23,927 nt of DNA from HGM11412 sp045536025 (GCA_045536025.1 JAZSMT010000021.1:1-23927); one strand, 5' to 3'. Positions 6,252-14,484 are shown, numbered from the stretch's first letter. The notes: a model not told the origin generated them from the letters alone. Translations and numbers: made by a program.

Positions 6252-7224
6252 TTTTAAATTCCTTTTCAGATTTTTCTTCGTTTTTTGTATACGCTTTAAC
6301 TATTTGAGCGACTAAGGGATTTCTAACCACGTCTTTATGCGACAGCGTTATCGTTTCAATCCCCTCTATATTTTTAAGAATCGAGGTTGCGTGTATAAGC
6401 CCGCTTTGCTTGCCCGTTGGAAGGTCTATTTGCGTAACGTCACCCGTGATTACCATCTTGCTGTTTTCGCCAAGTCGAGTTAAAAACATCTTCATTTGTT
6501 CTTTGGTGGTGTTTTGAGCCTCGTCAAGTATAATAAAACTGTTTGAAAGCGTTCTACCACGCATATACGCTAGCGGTGCAATCTCTATTACGTTTTTTTC
6601 GATTAGTTTTTGATAGGTTTCAAACCCGAACATCTCGGAAAGAGCGTCGTATAACGGACGAAGATAAGGGTCTACCTTATTTTGTAAATCGCCGGGTAAA
6701 AAGCCTAACTTTTCGCCAGCTTCTACGGCAGGTCTTGTAAGAATTATCTTTTCAATTTGCTTTTGTTTGTAAGCAACCGACGCCATACATACGGCAAGAT
6801 AAGTCTTGCCCGTACCTGCAGGGCCTACGCCGAAAACTATCGTGTTTTTATTAATAGCGTCAACGTATTTTTTTTGACCAACCGTTTTAGGTTTTATCTG
6901 CTTGCCTTTTGAAGTTACCGCAACCACACCGCTAAAAGTCTTTTCAATACCCGATATCTCGCCCGATTTTGCCATTTCGATGCAGTAAAGTATTCTTGAT
7001 TTGTCAAGCGGTTCTTTAGCGTTTACCACCTCGCTAAGAGTTTTTACCACCCTTTCGGCAAGTTCTACCTTTTGCTTTTCGCCCGAAAGTTTGATAAACC
7101 CTTCGTCCACGAACGCAACCACGTCAAGCTCACGGCTCAAAAGATTTAAGTTTTCGTCAAAAACGCCCAAGAACTCGCCCAAGATATACTCGCTAATTTT
7201 TACGCTTACTTCAAAGTTTTTCAA
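6241..7224 (-). CDS. phoH: PhoH-family ATPase (YbeZ type)
   Basis: The protein has 327 aa. It is a cytoplasmic P-loop ATPase related to the helicase-like YbeZ that works with YbeY. The N-terminal ~100 residues form a KH-like module. Walker A is GPAGTGKT (134-141) and Walker B is FIILDEAQ (230-237). The segment MFLTRLGENSKMVITGD is characteristic. The start is TTG 7224: GGAGGG lies 6 nt upstream, no in-frame ATG is as well placed, and the yqfD stop (7228) is 3 nt before it. Its position ahead of pgpH and ybeY is the conserved Firmicutes order. Confidence 0.95.
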   Translation of the reverse strand: MKNFEVSVKISEYILGEFLGVFDENLNLLSRELDVVAFVDEGFIKLSGEKQKVELAERVVKTLSEVVNAKEPLDKSRILYCIEMAKSGEISGIEKTFSGVVAVTSKGKQIKPKTVGQKKYVDAINKNTIVFGVGPAGTGKTYLAVCMASVAYKQKQIEKIILTRPAVEAGEKLGFLPGDLQNKVDPYLRPLYDALSEMFGFETYQKLIEKNVIEIAPLAYMRGRTLSNSFIILDEAQNTTKEQMKMFLTRLGENSKMVITGDVTQIDLPTGKQSGLIHATSILKNIEGIETITLSHKDVVRNPLVAQIVKAYTKNEEKSEKEFKNDK

Positions 7225-7227
7225 ATG

Positions 7228-8139
7228 TTACCCTCCGTATACCGTGCGCCGAATAGTTACCGTAACGCGTATACCACCCTCTTCAAAAGAGTGCGTTTTT
7301 TCCTTAACCTCACCTTTTACGTTAAACTCAGCAAGCGCGTAGGCAATGGATAGGTTTTGTTCGGTATGCTCGTCGCACTTATAAAAGTATTCTGTTTTTT
7401 CTAAAATTTTAACCCGTGCAAGCACGAAGGTTTGGTATTTTGTGTCGTCCTTTCCTATAAGATACGCCCCAACGAGCTTATCGCCCTTTTTAACCGCTTC
7501 GCCCACCTTTACGAGCGCCGTTCCTCTTAAAACGGTGATTTCTTCAACTACGCCGTTATAATTTGAAACCAAATCGTCCGTGTTTTTACCTAAAACGGAA
7601 GGCTCTTTATCCGATAAAACGGTATCGACAACCAAGAAACTTCCTTGTTTTTTTACCGTTACAAACGAAAGGCGTGGATTGTTTGACAATATCTCCGTTT
7701 CAAGTGCCTTATAGTCAATAGTTGAAAACGCCGTGTATTTTTTTACGCCGAAGTCGTAAACAACGCCCTTCGTTTGCTCTTTAAAACAGCTTCCGCTTCC
7801 AACGACCACAACGTCCAAAACGAGGTTGTTGAAAATTAAAACTATAACCGTAAACAAAATTGCACCTATAAGTAAGCCTAATCTTTTAAATACGGCTACA
7901 ACGGGGGACAAAAGCCCTTTATATCTTACTATTAGTTTATTATAACACATATTTTTGCAAATAGCAAAAAATTTACGGATATCTTGAAAGTCTACCGTAA
8001 CCAAACACTCGTTATCGCTAATTAGCCTAAAATTATATACGCTGATTTTTTTGCGGTGTAAAAATTCGGGTAGATATCTCAGCTTTTCTCCTTTGACTTT
8101 ATACTCGGCTCTAAGTAGCCCTCTTTTTAGCCTCGCCAT
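7228..8139 (-). CDS. yqfD: Sporulation protein YqfD (short form)
   Basis: The protein has 303 aa, against about 400 in Bacillus subtilis. It has a basic N-terminal domain, one membrane segment (about residues 90-115, LGLLIGAILFTVIVLIFNNL) and an extracellular or intermembrane C-terminal beta domain. The motif VEEITVLRGTALVKVGEAVKKGD is the typical YqfD core. In B. subtilis yqfD belongs to the sigma-E sporulation regulon and is needed for sporulation. ATG 8139 overlaps the yqfC end by 13 nt. The linkage yqfC-yqfD-phoH strongly supports the name. The shorter length reflects a reduced region after the core. Confidence 0.9.
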   Translation of the reverse strand: MARLKRGLLRAEYKVKGEKLRYLPEFLHRKKISVYNFRLISDNECLVTVDFQDIRKFFAICKNMCYNKLIVRYKGLLSPVVAVFKRLGLLIGAILFTVIVLIFNNLVLDVVVVGSGSCFKEQTKGVVYDFGVKKYTAFSTIDYKALETEILSNNPRLSFVTVKKQGSFLVVDTVLSDKEPSVLGKNTDDLVSNYNGVVEEITVLRGTALVKVGEAVKKGDKLVGAYLIGKDDTKYQTFVLARVKILEKTEYFYKCDEHTEQNLSIAYALAEFNVKGEVKEKTHSFEEGGIRVTVTIRRTVYGG

Positions 8140-8387
8140 TCTATTTTATCCACCTTTCCGCTTAAGGAAATATCTTTCTCTACGTACGAAGATAGCGTTA
8201 AATTTTTACCCGAAAAAACTACTTTTGCGCCCTTTAGTATAAGCGTAATTTCGTCGGGCTTGACGTCGCATATCTTATCAACTCCCTCAACGTAAATTCC
8301 ACCGCTACCAAGAACGGTTATGCGATAGGGGCAATCACCTAAATTGCACAGCCTTAAAAAGGCGTTTATACTGTCAGAAAAACCCAT
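8127..8387 (-). CDS. yqfC: Sporulation protein YqfC
   Basis: The protein has 86 aa, near the normal size. It is a small beta-rich protein of the YabP/YqfC type, with the short beta-strand segments RITVLGSGGIYVEGV and LILKGAKVVFSG. YqfC is found almost only in endospore-forming Firmicutes, next to YqfD. It is the first gene of the seven-gene minus-strand operon. GGTGAG lies close to the ATG. The promoter was not identified with confidence; the 108-bp region to galM contains the palindrome AAGCGTACGCTT and no clear sigma-A or sigma-E boxes on this strand. Confidence 0.88.
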   Translation of the reverse strand: MGFSDSINAFLRLCNLGDCPYRITVLGSGGIYVEGVDKICDVKPDEITLILKGAKVVFSGKNLTLSSYVEKDISLSGKVDKIEWRG

Positions 8388-8412
8388 AACTCACCATTTT
8401 TTTATATACTTT

Positions 8413-8424
8413 AAGCGTACGCTT
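8413..8424. promoter_or_regulatory. 12-bp perfect palindrome, possible operator
   Basis: AAGCGTACGCTT overlaps the first two bases of the galM -35 box (8423-8428). It lies between the divergent galM and yqfC genes, and its position suits a repressor site. The regulator is unknown. Confidence 0.4.
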
Positions 8425-8451
8425 GACTTAAAATACAAAAATTGTTATTAT
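8423..8451 (+). promoter_or_regulatory. Sigma-A type promoter for galM-asnA
   Basis: TTGACT (8423-8428), 17 bp and TATTAT (8446-8451) predict a start near 8458, giving a ~38-nt leader to GTG 8496. Confidence 0.75.
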
Positions 8452-8495
8452 TTAATATATTATTTTAAGGTGCTTTTAATACCATAGAGTTAAGC

Positions 8496-9539
8496 GTGAT
8501 AGTAAAGTCTTTGTTTGGAACGACGGCTAACGCCGAAAAAGTTTATAAATTCGATTTGATATCAGAACTTTCGAAAGTGTCGATACTCACTTTTGGTGCA
8601 ACTATTCAATCGCTTATCGTTCCCTCAAAAAACGCTACCATTGACGTGGTGCTTGGGTATGACGAGCTTTCTTCTTATGAAAAGTTTGACGGTTATTTGG
8701 GTGCAACCGTAGGCAGAAACTGTAATCGAATTAAAAATTCTGAGTTTTATCTGGACGGCAAGCATATCCTACTTAACGCCAACGATAACCTAAACAATCT
8801 TCACGGTGGAATAATGGGCTTTTCCCATAAAAGCTGGAAGGTTTGTGAGGTTGACGAGGCTAATAACTCTTTAACCTTATCCCTTTTTTCTAAAGACGGC
8901 GATGAGAATTTTCCATCTAATTTAGAAGTTAAAACTAAATACACTTTAAACGGCAGTAGCTTGACTATTGAGTATTTTGGACTTTCTGACGGCAAGACCG
9001 TTTGCAATCTTACAAACCACTCTTATTTTTGCTTGGATGGAGAAGGTGCTCCCACCGCGCACGACGCATACTTGAAAATCAAATCAAGCTCGGTAACCGA
9101 GGTTGATAGCGAGCTTATACCAACGGGCAAAATCGTAGCAGTTGACGGCACGCCGTTTGATTTTAGAGATTTTAAAAAGATTAATAAAGATATCTTATCT
9201 CAAAACGAACAAATAAAGTTTATGAACGGTTACGACTGTAACTTTTGCTTAGAAAATAACGGGGGCTACCAAGAGGTTGCTTGGGTTTATTCTGAAAACA
9301 GCGGTGTTTCGCTTACCGTTTTAACAGATAGAGTGGGGCTTCAACTTTATTCAGGGTGTTTTTTAACTGATCGCGTTGGTAAAGGCGGTAAACTTTATAA
9401 AAACAACCGTTCGATTTGCTTAGAAACGCAAAGCTATCCCGATGCGGTTAACAACGAAAACTTCCCCTCCTCCATAATTGACGCGGGCGAGAGATATTAC
9501 GCTAAAACAACGTATAAATTTTCAGTTACAAAGGATTGA
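8496..9539 (+). CDS. galM: Aldose 1-epimerase (mutarotase)
   Basis: The protein has 347 aa, standard for GalM. It interconverts alpha and beta anomers of aldoses such as galactose or glucose in the cytoplasm. Motifs: VGRNCNRI (72-79), NLHGG (101-105, His103), NLTNHSYF (171-178, catalytic acid His175), GYDCNF (246-251) and CLETQSYPDA (308-317, catalytic base Glu310). GTG 8496 is the start; only a weak GAG lies upstream. The gene is followed by asnA, whose Shine-Dalgarno sits in the last galM codons, so the two form an operon with no evident metabolic link. Confidence 0.95.
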   Translation: MIVKSLFGTTANAEKVYKFDLISELSKVSILTFGATIQSLIVPSKNATIDVVLGYDELSSYEKFDGYLGATVGRNCNRIKNSEFYLDGKHILLNANDNLNNLHGGIMGFSHKSWKVCEVDEANNSLTLSLFSKDGDENFPSNLEVKTKYTLNGSSLTIEYFGLSDGKTVCNLTNHSYFCLDGEGAPTAHDAYLKIKSSSVTEVDSELIPTGKIVAVDGTPFDFRDFKKINKDILSQNEQIKFMNGYDCNFCLENNGGYQEVAWVYSENSGVSLTVLTDRVGLQLYSGCFLTDRVGKGGKLYKNNRSICLETQSYPDAVNNENFPSSIIDAGERYYAKTTYKFSVTKD

Positions 9540-9541
9540 TT

Positions 9542-10549
9542 ATGAAAAGTTTATATATTCCTAAAAACTACAAAAGAAATTGCGACCTTATAACCAACCA
9601 AAAGGCAATCAAGTTCGTTAAAGATAATTTTGAGAGGGTTTTCTCAGAAAAACTTAACCTTTCAAGAGTTACCGCGCCTATTCTCGTTTACTCTAACACC
9701 GGGCTTAACGACGATTTGTCGGGCGTGGAAAGAGCCGTTAGGTTTGACGTTAAAGAGCTTGGTCGCGATGCGGAAATCGTTCACAGCCTTGCAAAATGGA
9801 AAAGAACGGCGCTTAAAAAGTACGGCTTTTCGTCTGGCTACGGCTTATACACCGATATGAACGCTATCCGTAGAGATGATAAGATTGACAACGTTCACTC
9901 TATCTACGTCGACCAGTGGGACTGGGAAAGGGTTATCGACCGTAAAGACAGAACGGTTGAATTTTTAAAGCAAACGGTTACCACTATCGTAAAAGCTATA
10001 TCCGAAGTCAATGAAATGGCTAAATTAGAATTTCCTTTTTTAAGCTTAACCGTAAACGAAAACGTAAAGTTTATAACGGCAAGCGAGGCGGAGGAATTAT
10101 ACCCCGACTATAACGAAAAAGAAAGAGAATACGCTTTAACTAAAAAATACGGTACGGTATTTTTAATGCAGATAGGCATGCCCCTTAAAAACGGCAAACC
10201 GCACGATAACCGCGCCCCCGATTACGACGATTGGGAATTAAACGGCGACATCTTGTTTTATAACGAGGTGTTAGACTCCCCCTTTGAAATTTCAAGTATG
10301 GGAATTAGGGTTGACGAAAAGTCGCTTATATCCCAGCTTAAAATTGCAAACGCTGAGGAAAGGCTTTCGTTTGACTACCACAAGCAAATTTTAAGTGGAG
10401 AACTCCCCTTAACTATCGGCGGTGGCATAGGTCAATCAAGGCTTTGTATGTATATTTTACAAAAAGCGCATATCGGCGAGGTTCAAGTATCACTTTGGCC
10501 AGACGGTATGGAAGAACTTGCCAAAGCAAACGACATTGATATTTTATAA
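9542..10549 (+). CDS. asnA: Aspartate-ammonia ligase (asparagine synthetase A)
   Basis: The protein has 335 aa. It makes asparagine from aspartate, ammonia and ATP and is a class II aminoacyl-tRNA-synthetase-like enzyme. Recognisable family segments are DDLSGVERAVRF, VHSLAKWKR, YTDMNAIRRD, SIYVDQWDWE, and near the end LTIGGGIGQSRLCMYIL, which carries the motif 3 Arg. ATG 9542 is chosen over TTG 9536 because AAAGGA ends 6 nt upstream of it. The gene overlaps nothing but begins 2 nt after the galM stop, and it ends at a strong bidirectional terminator. Confidence 0.97.
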   Translation: MKSLYIPKNYKRNCDLITNQKAIKFVKDNFERVFSEKLNLSRVTAPILVYSNTGLNDDLSGVERAVRFDVKELGRDAEIVHSLAKWKRTALKKYGFSSGYGLYTDMNAIRRDDKIDNVHSIYVDQWDWERVIDRKDRTVEFLKQTVTTIVKAISEVNEMAKLEFPFLSLTVNENVKFITASEAEELYPDYNEKEREYALTKKYGTVFLMQIGMPLKNGKPHDNRAPDYDDWELNGDILFYNEVLDSPFEISSMGIRVDEKSLISQLKIANAEERLSFDYHKQILSGELPLTIGGGIGQSRLCMYILQKAHIGEVQVSLWPDGMEELAKANDIDIL

Positions 10550-10553
10550 TAAT

Positions 10554-10586
10554 AAAAAAAGCAAGGCGCTTGCCTTGCTTTTTTTA
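10554..10586. terminator. Bidirectional terminator between asnA and the exonuclease gene
   Basis: GCAAGGC-GCTT-GCCTTGC (10561-10578) is flanked by A7 and T7. It serves asnA (plus strand) and the convergent exonuclease gene (minus strand). Confidence 0.93.
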
Positions 10587-10589
10587 ATG

Positions 10590-11645
10590 TTATGTTTGTT
10601 TTTGCTTTTTTTTGTGTAATTCTTCAAACTGTTTTTTGCGCTCTAAGCGAGCTTGCTCTCGCTTTTTTCTAACCTCTTTGCGGTGCGCCTTTATAAGTTC
10701 CACGTCCGACGAAAAGTCAACGTCAGGGAGCTCACCCATTAAAGTAAGCAGTTTTTCTAAGGTTATGGGGGTAATTCTTTTTCTACCCTCGTTTCTAAGC
10801 GTTAAAGACTTTTTCTCTTTATCTGTAAACACACCCTCTTTAGATACGAAATGGTTGCTGTTTTCAATTTGCCCAACCCTTCCGTTAAGGTCGTAAATTT
10901 TCTTTATTATTTTTCTGTATAGGTCGATATCGCCGTAGCGAATTTCGTCTGAAAAAGCAAACGATTTATACGAAAGCCCACCCTTGTATCGCCTGCTATG
11001 GCGACGGTGCTTTTCGATAAACAAATTAATTAAGTAATTAATTTCTTTCTTTGTATAAGTGCCGTTTGTGCAAGGCAACGTTTCGTTTATATTGTTAGTC
11101 CCCGGCGTTATGTGGAACTTTCTTAAAAGCTCTTCAACGGTGAGATTTAAATCGTCCGCCATACGCTTTAAAACTAGCAAGGTAACCCTTGCGTCCTCAT
11201 CGCTACGGTGGGCAAGGTATTCTATGCCAAAATCGTTTGCAACCCCCTCTAATCCACACATATTTTGCTTTTTGTATACCGTTTTATGTAACAGCTGAAC
11301 GTCTACGAAATCATACGTTATTTTATCAAGCTTATACACTTGGCAAGCGTTATTTAAAAAGTCAACGTCGTTAGATACCGAAAAGCCAACTATTAAATCA
11401 CAGCTTTCAAAAAGCCCCTTTATCTCGTCGTACCAAAAGGGAAAAGGCTGTTGCGCTTTAATAAAGCTCTTGTCGTAATGGAGCTTAATTCTAGGCTCGT
11501 AGCGCCTAGTATACGGACGCATAACGATATCTCTTTGCTCTAAAATATTAAATTGTTCGTCGGCGATACAATAGCCGAAAGTGCACATACTAGCGTCGCT
11601 ATGACTACCCGTAGTGCTTTCGATATCGTAAGATAGTATCCTCAT
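10590..11645 (-). CDS. DnaQ-like (DEDDh) 3'-5' exonuclease with possible BRCT domain
   Basis: The protein has 351 aa. The N-terminal ~165 residues form a DEDDh exonuclease fold: DIEST (Asp7, Glu9), SNDVDF (Asp93) and HRSDED (His146, Asp151), so all catalytic residues are present. Such enzymes remove nucleotides from DNA or RNA 3' ends. Residues about 220-315 (SFAFSDEIRY, KKIYDLNGRVGQIENSNHFV, RITPITLEKLLTLMG) show the spacing of a BRCT domain, though this is inferred by eye. The C-terminal ~30 residues are a highly basic helix. ATG 11645 has GGAAA upstream. It is a separate transcription unit from the lipoprotein gene, with a terminator between them. Confidence 0.85.
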   Translation of the reverse strand: MRILSYDIESTTGSHSDASMCTFGYCIADEQFNILEQRDIVMRPYTRRYEPRIKLHYDKSFIKAQQPFPFWYDEIKGLFESCDLIVGFSVSNDVDFLNNACQVYKLDKITYDFVDVQLLHKTVYKKQNMCGLEGVANDFGIEYLAHRSDEDARVTLLVLKRMADDLNLTVEELLRKFHITPGTNNINETLPCTNGTYTKKEINYLINLFIEKHRRHSRRYKGGLSYKSFAFSDEIRYGDIDLYRKIIKKIYDLNGRVGQIENSNHFVSKEGVFTDKEKKSLTLRNEGRKRITPITLEKLLTLMGELPDVDFSSDVELIKAHRKEVRKKREQARLERKKQFEELHKKKQKQT

Positions 11646-11655
11646 AAATTTTCCA

Positions 11656-11686
11656 TAAAAAGTCCGCCGTTTTAACGGCGGACTTA
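11656..11686 (-). terminator. Terminator downstream of the lipoprotein gene
   Basis: AAGTCCGCCG-TTTTAA-CGGCGGACTT forms a 10-12-bp GC-rich stem with a T run on the minus strand. It is placed 5 nt after the lipoprotein stop. Confidence 0.88.
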
Positions 11687-11690
11687 AAAA

Positions 11691-13241
11691 TTATTCTTCG
11701 TCTTCTTCGGGGTAAGTTGAGTCAAGCAAGGTGTTAAAAGAAGATTTGTCCCCATCAGTTTTCTTGCCGAGCATAGTTTTGTTAAGCTCAAGAACTTTTT
11801 CTCTGTCAAGCTCTGCGTATTTTTCAATATAATCGGTTTCGTAAGCGTCAGTATCAATATTAGTCATATCAACTGCGAAAATATAGCTTTGGAAAAGTGC
11901 TTCAGAATAAGCGCAAATGAACTTGTTGCCGACAACTCTCGGAACAAACCACTCGGTAATTGATTTTGCAGCGACTGCGTTAATCTTTTTAAGCTCGGAA
12001 GAACCGTCAAGCTTAATTCTATAATAGTCTCCCGAACCGCCCGATAAATACAAGTATTCGCCTTGCCATAAAGCTATATTGTAACCATCTGCCTCATCAC
12101 AAATTTGCTCTCTTCCGTGATATTCGTTATCAACGTTCTTATAGTTAAATTTAACAAGACCTTTAAGGTTGGTGCTGTTTTCAATATAGTAAATTTCGTT
12201 AAGCGATTTATAATAAGAGTTTGCAGTAATCGCCGTATCAAGATAAGTGGTTGCTACGCCAAGCTCAACGGGGTTTTTATCTCCCTCCGCCTTGATATTA
12301 ACCGCTTTATTAATTTCATAAGCGAAATAGTAAGACGATAAGTTAGAATCGTTACTAGTAACTTTCATTAAAAGAAGTGATCCTGTGTTTTTAATAAGGG
12401 TTACTTTAACGCCTGCAAGGTCGCTATACTTTAAAATTTTTGCCTTGTATGCATCGGTATTTCTACCGTCTCTTGAAAGGGCGTTTGAACCGCAACCGCT
12501 AAATAACACGCTTGCCTCGGTAGCGCCCGCCGTGTACATATATACTTCACTAAAATTTTCGTCTTGTTCTAATTCTTCAGAGTAAGCCGTTTTAGAATAG
12601 AACACCTTGTCCGAATTATCGTCGGCAGTAAATAATTCACTATAACCGTCAACCGAGAAAACCTTGCCCCCACTCGTATTGTAAACGTTAAAGGTTTTTA
12701 CCTCTTTTTCGTCAACCGTTTCGGCAACGTCATACATTAAAAATACGCCGTTTGAATTTTTAACGTATTTATATTTGTTAACCGTTTTAGACTCGAAAAG
12801 AATTTGAGTTGATTTACCCGTTTTAAGGTCGAAGGTTCTAAAGTCAGTATAATCGGTTCTAACCGTGCCCGTTTTATCCTTTCCATCATACGGGGTTGCG
12901 TAATAAACCACGTCGCCGTAAATATAGATACCGTTAACTGCCGAGCTGGTATTTACAAACTTAGGAATAACCGTTTCAACGGTAGCGTTTTCTTTGCCGA
13001 TATCCGCCGTTTTAACTCTAACTAAAGCGCCCTTTTCAACGTCGCCCATCTTGTTAGATGCAGTCATATCGCCAACACCGTTAACAAAGTAAAGATAATC
13101 GCCTTTTTCTACTGCGAAAGTGCCGTTACCAGACTTTACTTCGCCCCCTACGTTTGACAAGGGCGTAACGTTTTCCGTGCAACCCGAAAGCGCAAACGAC
13201 ATCGTAAGTATAGCAACTAATATTAAAAGTAATTTCTTCAT
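11691..13241 (-). CDS. Uncharacterised surface lipoprotein, beta-rich
   Basis: The protein has 516 aa. It begins with a lipoprotein signal peptide: MKK, a hydrophobic core, and lipobox LSGC with Cys21 as the lipidation site. The rest contains many repeating short beta segments such as GDYLYFVNGVGD, GIYIYGDVVYYATPYDG, NEIYYIENSTN and GEYLYLSGGSG. These are typical of beta-propeller-like extracytoplasmic proteins (the DUF5050 type is the closest impression). The C-terminus is acidic (PEEDEE). No catalytic motif is visible and I do not recognise a specific function. AGGAGA lies 6 nt before ATG. The gene is monocistronic with a strong promoter and a 5'-terminal stem-loop. Confidence 0.85.
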   Translation of the reverse strand: MKKLLLILVAILTMSFALSGCTENVTPLSNVGGEVKSGNGTFAVEKGDYLYFVNGVGDMTASNKMGDVEKGALVRVKTADIGKENATVETVIPKFVNTSSAVNGIYIYGDVVYYATPYDGKDKTGTVRTDYTDFRTFDLKTGKSTQILFESKTVNKYKYVKNSNGVFLMYDVAETVDEKEVKTFNVYNTSGGKVFSVDGYSELFTADDNSDKVFYSKTAYSEELEQDENFSEVYMYTAGATEASVLFSGCGSNALSRDGRNTDAYKAKILKYSDLAGVKVTLIKNTGSLLLMKVTSNDSNLSSYYFAYEINKAVNIKAEGDKNPVELGVATTYLDTAITANSYYKSLNEIYYIENSTNLKGLVKFNYKNVDNEYHGREQICDEADGYNIALWQGEYLYLSGGSGDYYRIKLDGSSELKKINAVAAKSITEWFVPRVVGNKFICAYSEALFQSYIFAVDMTNIDTDAYETDYIEKYAELDREKVLELNKTMLGKKTDGDKSSFNTLLDSTYPEEDEE

Positions 13242-13275
13242 ATTTTCTCCTAATGGAATATTTTACTCGTAACGC

Positions 13276-13296
13276 GCGTATGATAGGTGTATACGC
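13276..13296 (-). promoter_or_regulatory. Stem-loop at the predicted 5' end of the lipoprotein mRNA
   Basis: On the minus strand GCGTAT-ACACCTATC-ATACGC begins at the predicted transcription start (about 13296-13297). A 5'-terminal hairpin like this commonly protects an mRNA from decay; that role is inferred. Confidence 0.5.
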
Positions 13297-13302
13297 TAAT
13301 AT

Positions 13303-13331
13303 ATTATATACTAAAAATTTATAATAATCAA
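13303..13331 (-). promoter_or_regulatory. Sigma-A type promoter for the lipoprotein gene
   Basis: On the minus strand TTGATT (13331-13326), 17 bp and TATAAT (13308-13303) form a consensus -10 promoter giving a ~55-nt leader. Confidence 0.8.
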
Positions 13332-13381
13332 TAACTTTTTGATGAAAAAACGCTAAGAATTTAACGATATTTGAGGTTTTT

Positions 13382-13615
13382 ATGCAAAAATTCGGCTTAT
13401 TTGACTTAATAGAAAAACTTTCACCTCTTGAAAAAACGCTTAAAAATCTTAATCTTTTTCAAAAGCAATCAACTGATAAACAGCTTGAAAACCCTAAAAA
13501 ATCCCAAGAAAAACCCGTCAAAACAAATAGTTCTGCACCCTATTATTTGCTTATAAAAAAGCACGAAGAAATATCTAAAAGGATAGATAAAAGTTCAAAA
13601 TTAAACTCCCCTTAA
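13382..13615 (+). CDS. Small hypothetical protein (77 aa)
   Basis: I do not recognise this protein. It has an N-terminal amphipathic helix (FGLFDLIEKLSPLEKTLKNL), a Lys/Gln/Pro-rich linker (about 28-50) and a C-terminal helix (YYLLIKKHEEISKRID) with alternating charges. No signal peptide or Cys residues are present. GAGG lies 5 nt before ATG 13382. The stop codon (13613-13615) lies inside the stem of a terminator hairpin, which fits a real short transcript. It is divergent from the lipoprotein gene and convergent with the patatin gene. The helix-linker-helix layout suggests a partner-binding role, but this is speculation. Confidence 0.65.
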   Translation: MQKFGLFDLIEKLSPLEKTLKNLNLFQKQSTDKQLENPKKSQEKPVKTNSSAPYYLLIKKHEEISKRIDKSSKLNSP

Positions 13616-13640
13616 AACTAAAAAGTTTTCGGGGAGCTTC
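13606..13640. terminator. Terminator between the small ORF and the patatin gene
   Basis: CTCCCC (13606-13611) pairs with GGGGAG (13631-13636), and the inner AAAAC pairs with GTTTT. A T-rich stretch follows on the plus strand (CTTCTTTATTTTT). The minus side is also moderately T-rich, so it may act in both directions. Confidence 0.75.
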
Positions 13641-13641
13641 T

Positions 13642-14430
13642 TTATTTTTGCTTTTTTTCAATGATTTTTTTGATTTTTTCTACGCTTTCCACGCCTGCAA
13701 TATAGCCTTGCTCGTACGCAAAGTCAAGTTTTTCAACTTTATACTGGCTCATATCCCCAAGGTCTGGAACTACTAACAAATCGTGCCTATAAGCGTGAAG
13801 GTGGCGTTTTTTAAGGTAATAGTTATTGGCGTCAACCACGCGTAAAAGGTGAGATAAAAGCCCTTTCTGCTTATATTTATTTAAATCACCTAAAACGTCA
13901 ACCACAACCACTACGTCGGCGTCAAAGTCCTTTACGCAGTTTAGTGGAAGGGGCATAAACACACCACCGTCAATAAGCACCATACCGTCCTTTTCAACAG
14001 GCTTAAATACGCCGGGGATTGACGAGCTTGCTCGCACCGCCTCGGCAACGTCGCCCGTTCTGAAGGTAACGACTCTTGCAGACACTATATCCGCAGCAAT
14101 ACACTCAAAGGGGATTTTTAAATCCTCAAAACGAGTTTTTCCGATAACGTCTTCCAGCTTTTTTCTTAATTTTACCGAGCGCAGTATACCCTGCTTGTTA
14201 AAGGGGAATAAAGACGCGTCTGCAATATCAGACATTTTAAGTGTTTTAACGATATCCATCATTTCTTTAGGTTTCATGCCTTTTGCGTAGCACGCGCCTA
14301 CTACAGAGCCCATTGAACAACCTGCTATAAAGTCGGGGCGTATGCCGTTTTCCTCCATAGCCTGTAAAAAACCTATATGCGATATACCACGCGCACCGCC
14401 TGCGCCTAAAACAAAACATAATTTTGACAT
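13642..14430 (-). CDS. Patatin-like phospholipase (RssA type)
   Basis: The protein has 262 aa and is a cytoplasmic or membrane-associated serine lipid acyl hydrolase. The oxyanion-hole motif is GAGGARG (9-15), the nucleophile elbow is GCSMG (37-41, Ser39), and the catalytic Asp is in DGG (154-156), so the Ser-Asp dyad is complete. Length and spacing match bacterial RssA/YchK-type patatins. The C-terminal ~60 residues are basic (KKRHLHAYRHD, VEKIKKIIEKKQK), which could favour membrane contact. AGGTGA lies 3 nt before ATG 14430. The gene stands alone downstream of pckG; natural substrate unknown. Confidence 0.9.
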   Translation of the reverse strand: MSKLCFVLGAGGARGISHIGFLQAMEENGIRPDFIAGCSMGSVVGACYAKGMKPKEMMDIVKTLKMSDIADASLFPFNKQGILRSVKLRKKLEDVIGKTRFEDLKIPFECIAADIVSARVVTFRTGDVAEAVRASSSIPGVFKPVEKDGMVLIDGGVFMPLPLNCVKDFDADVVVVVDVLGDLNKYKQKGLLSHLLRVVDANNYYLKKRHLHAYRHDLLVVPDLGDMSQYKVEKLDFAYEQGYIAGVESVEKIKKIIEKKQK

Positions 14431-14484
14431 AATTCACCTTATATATTATACGCAATATTTAGCGTTATTTACGTTAAAGGGAAT

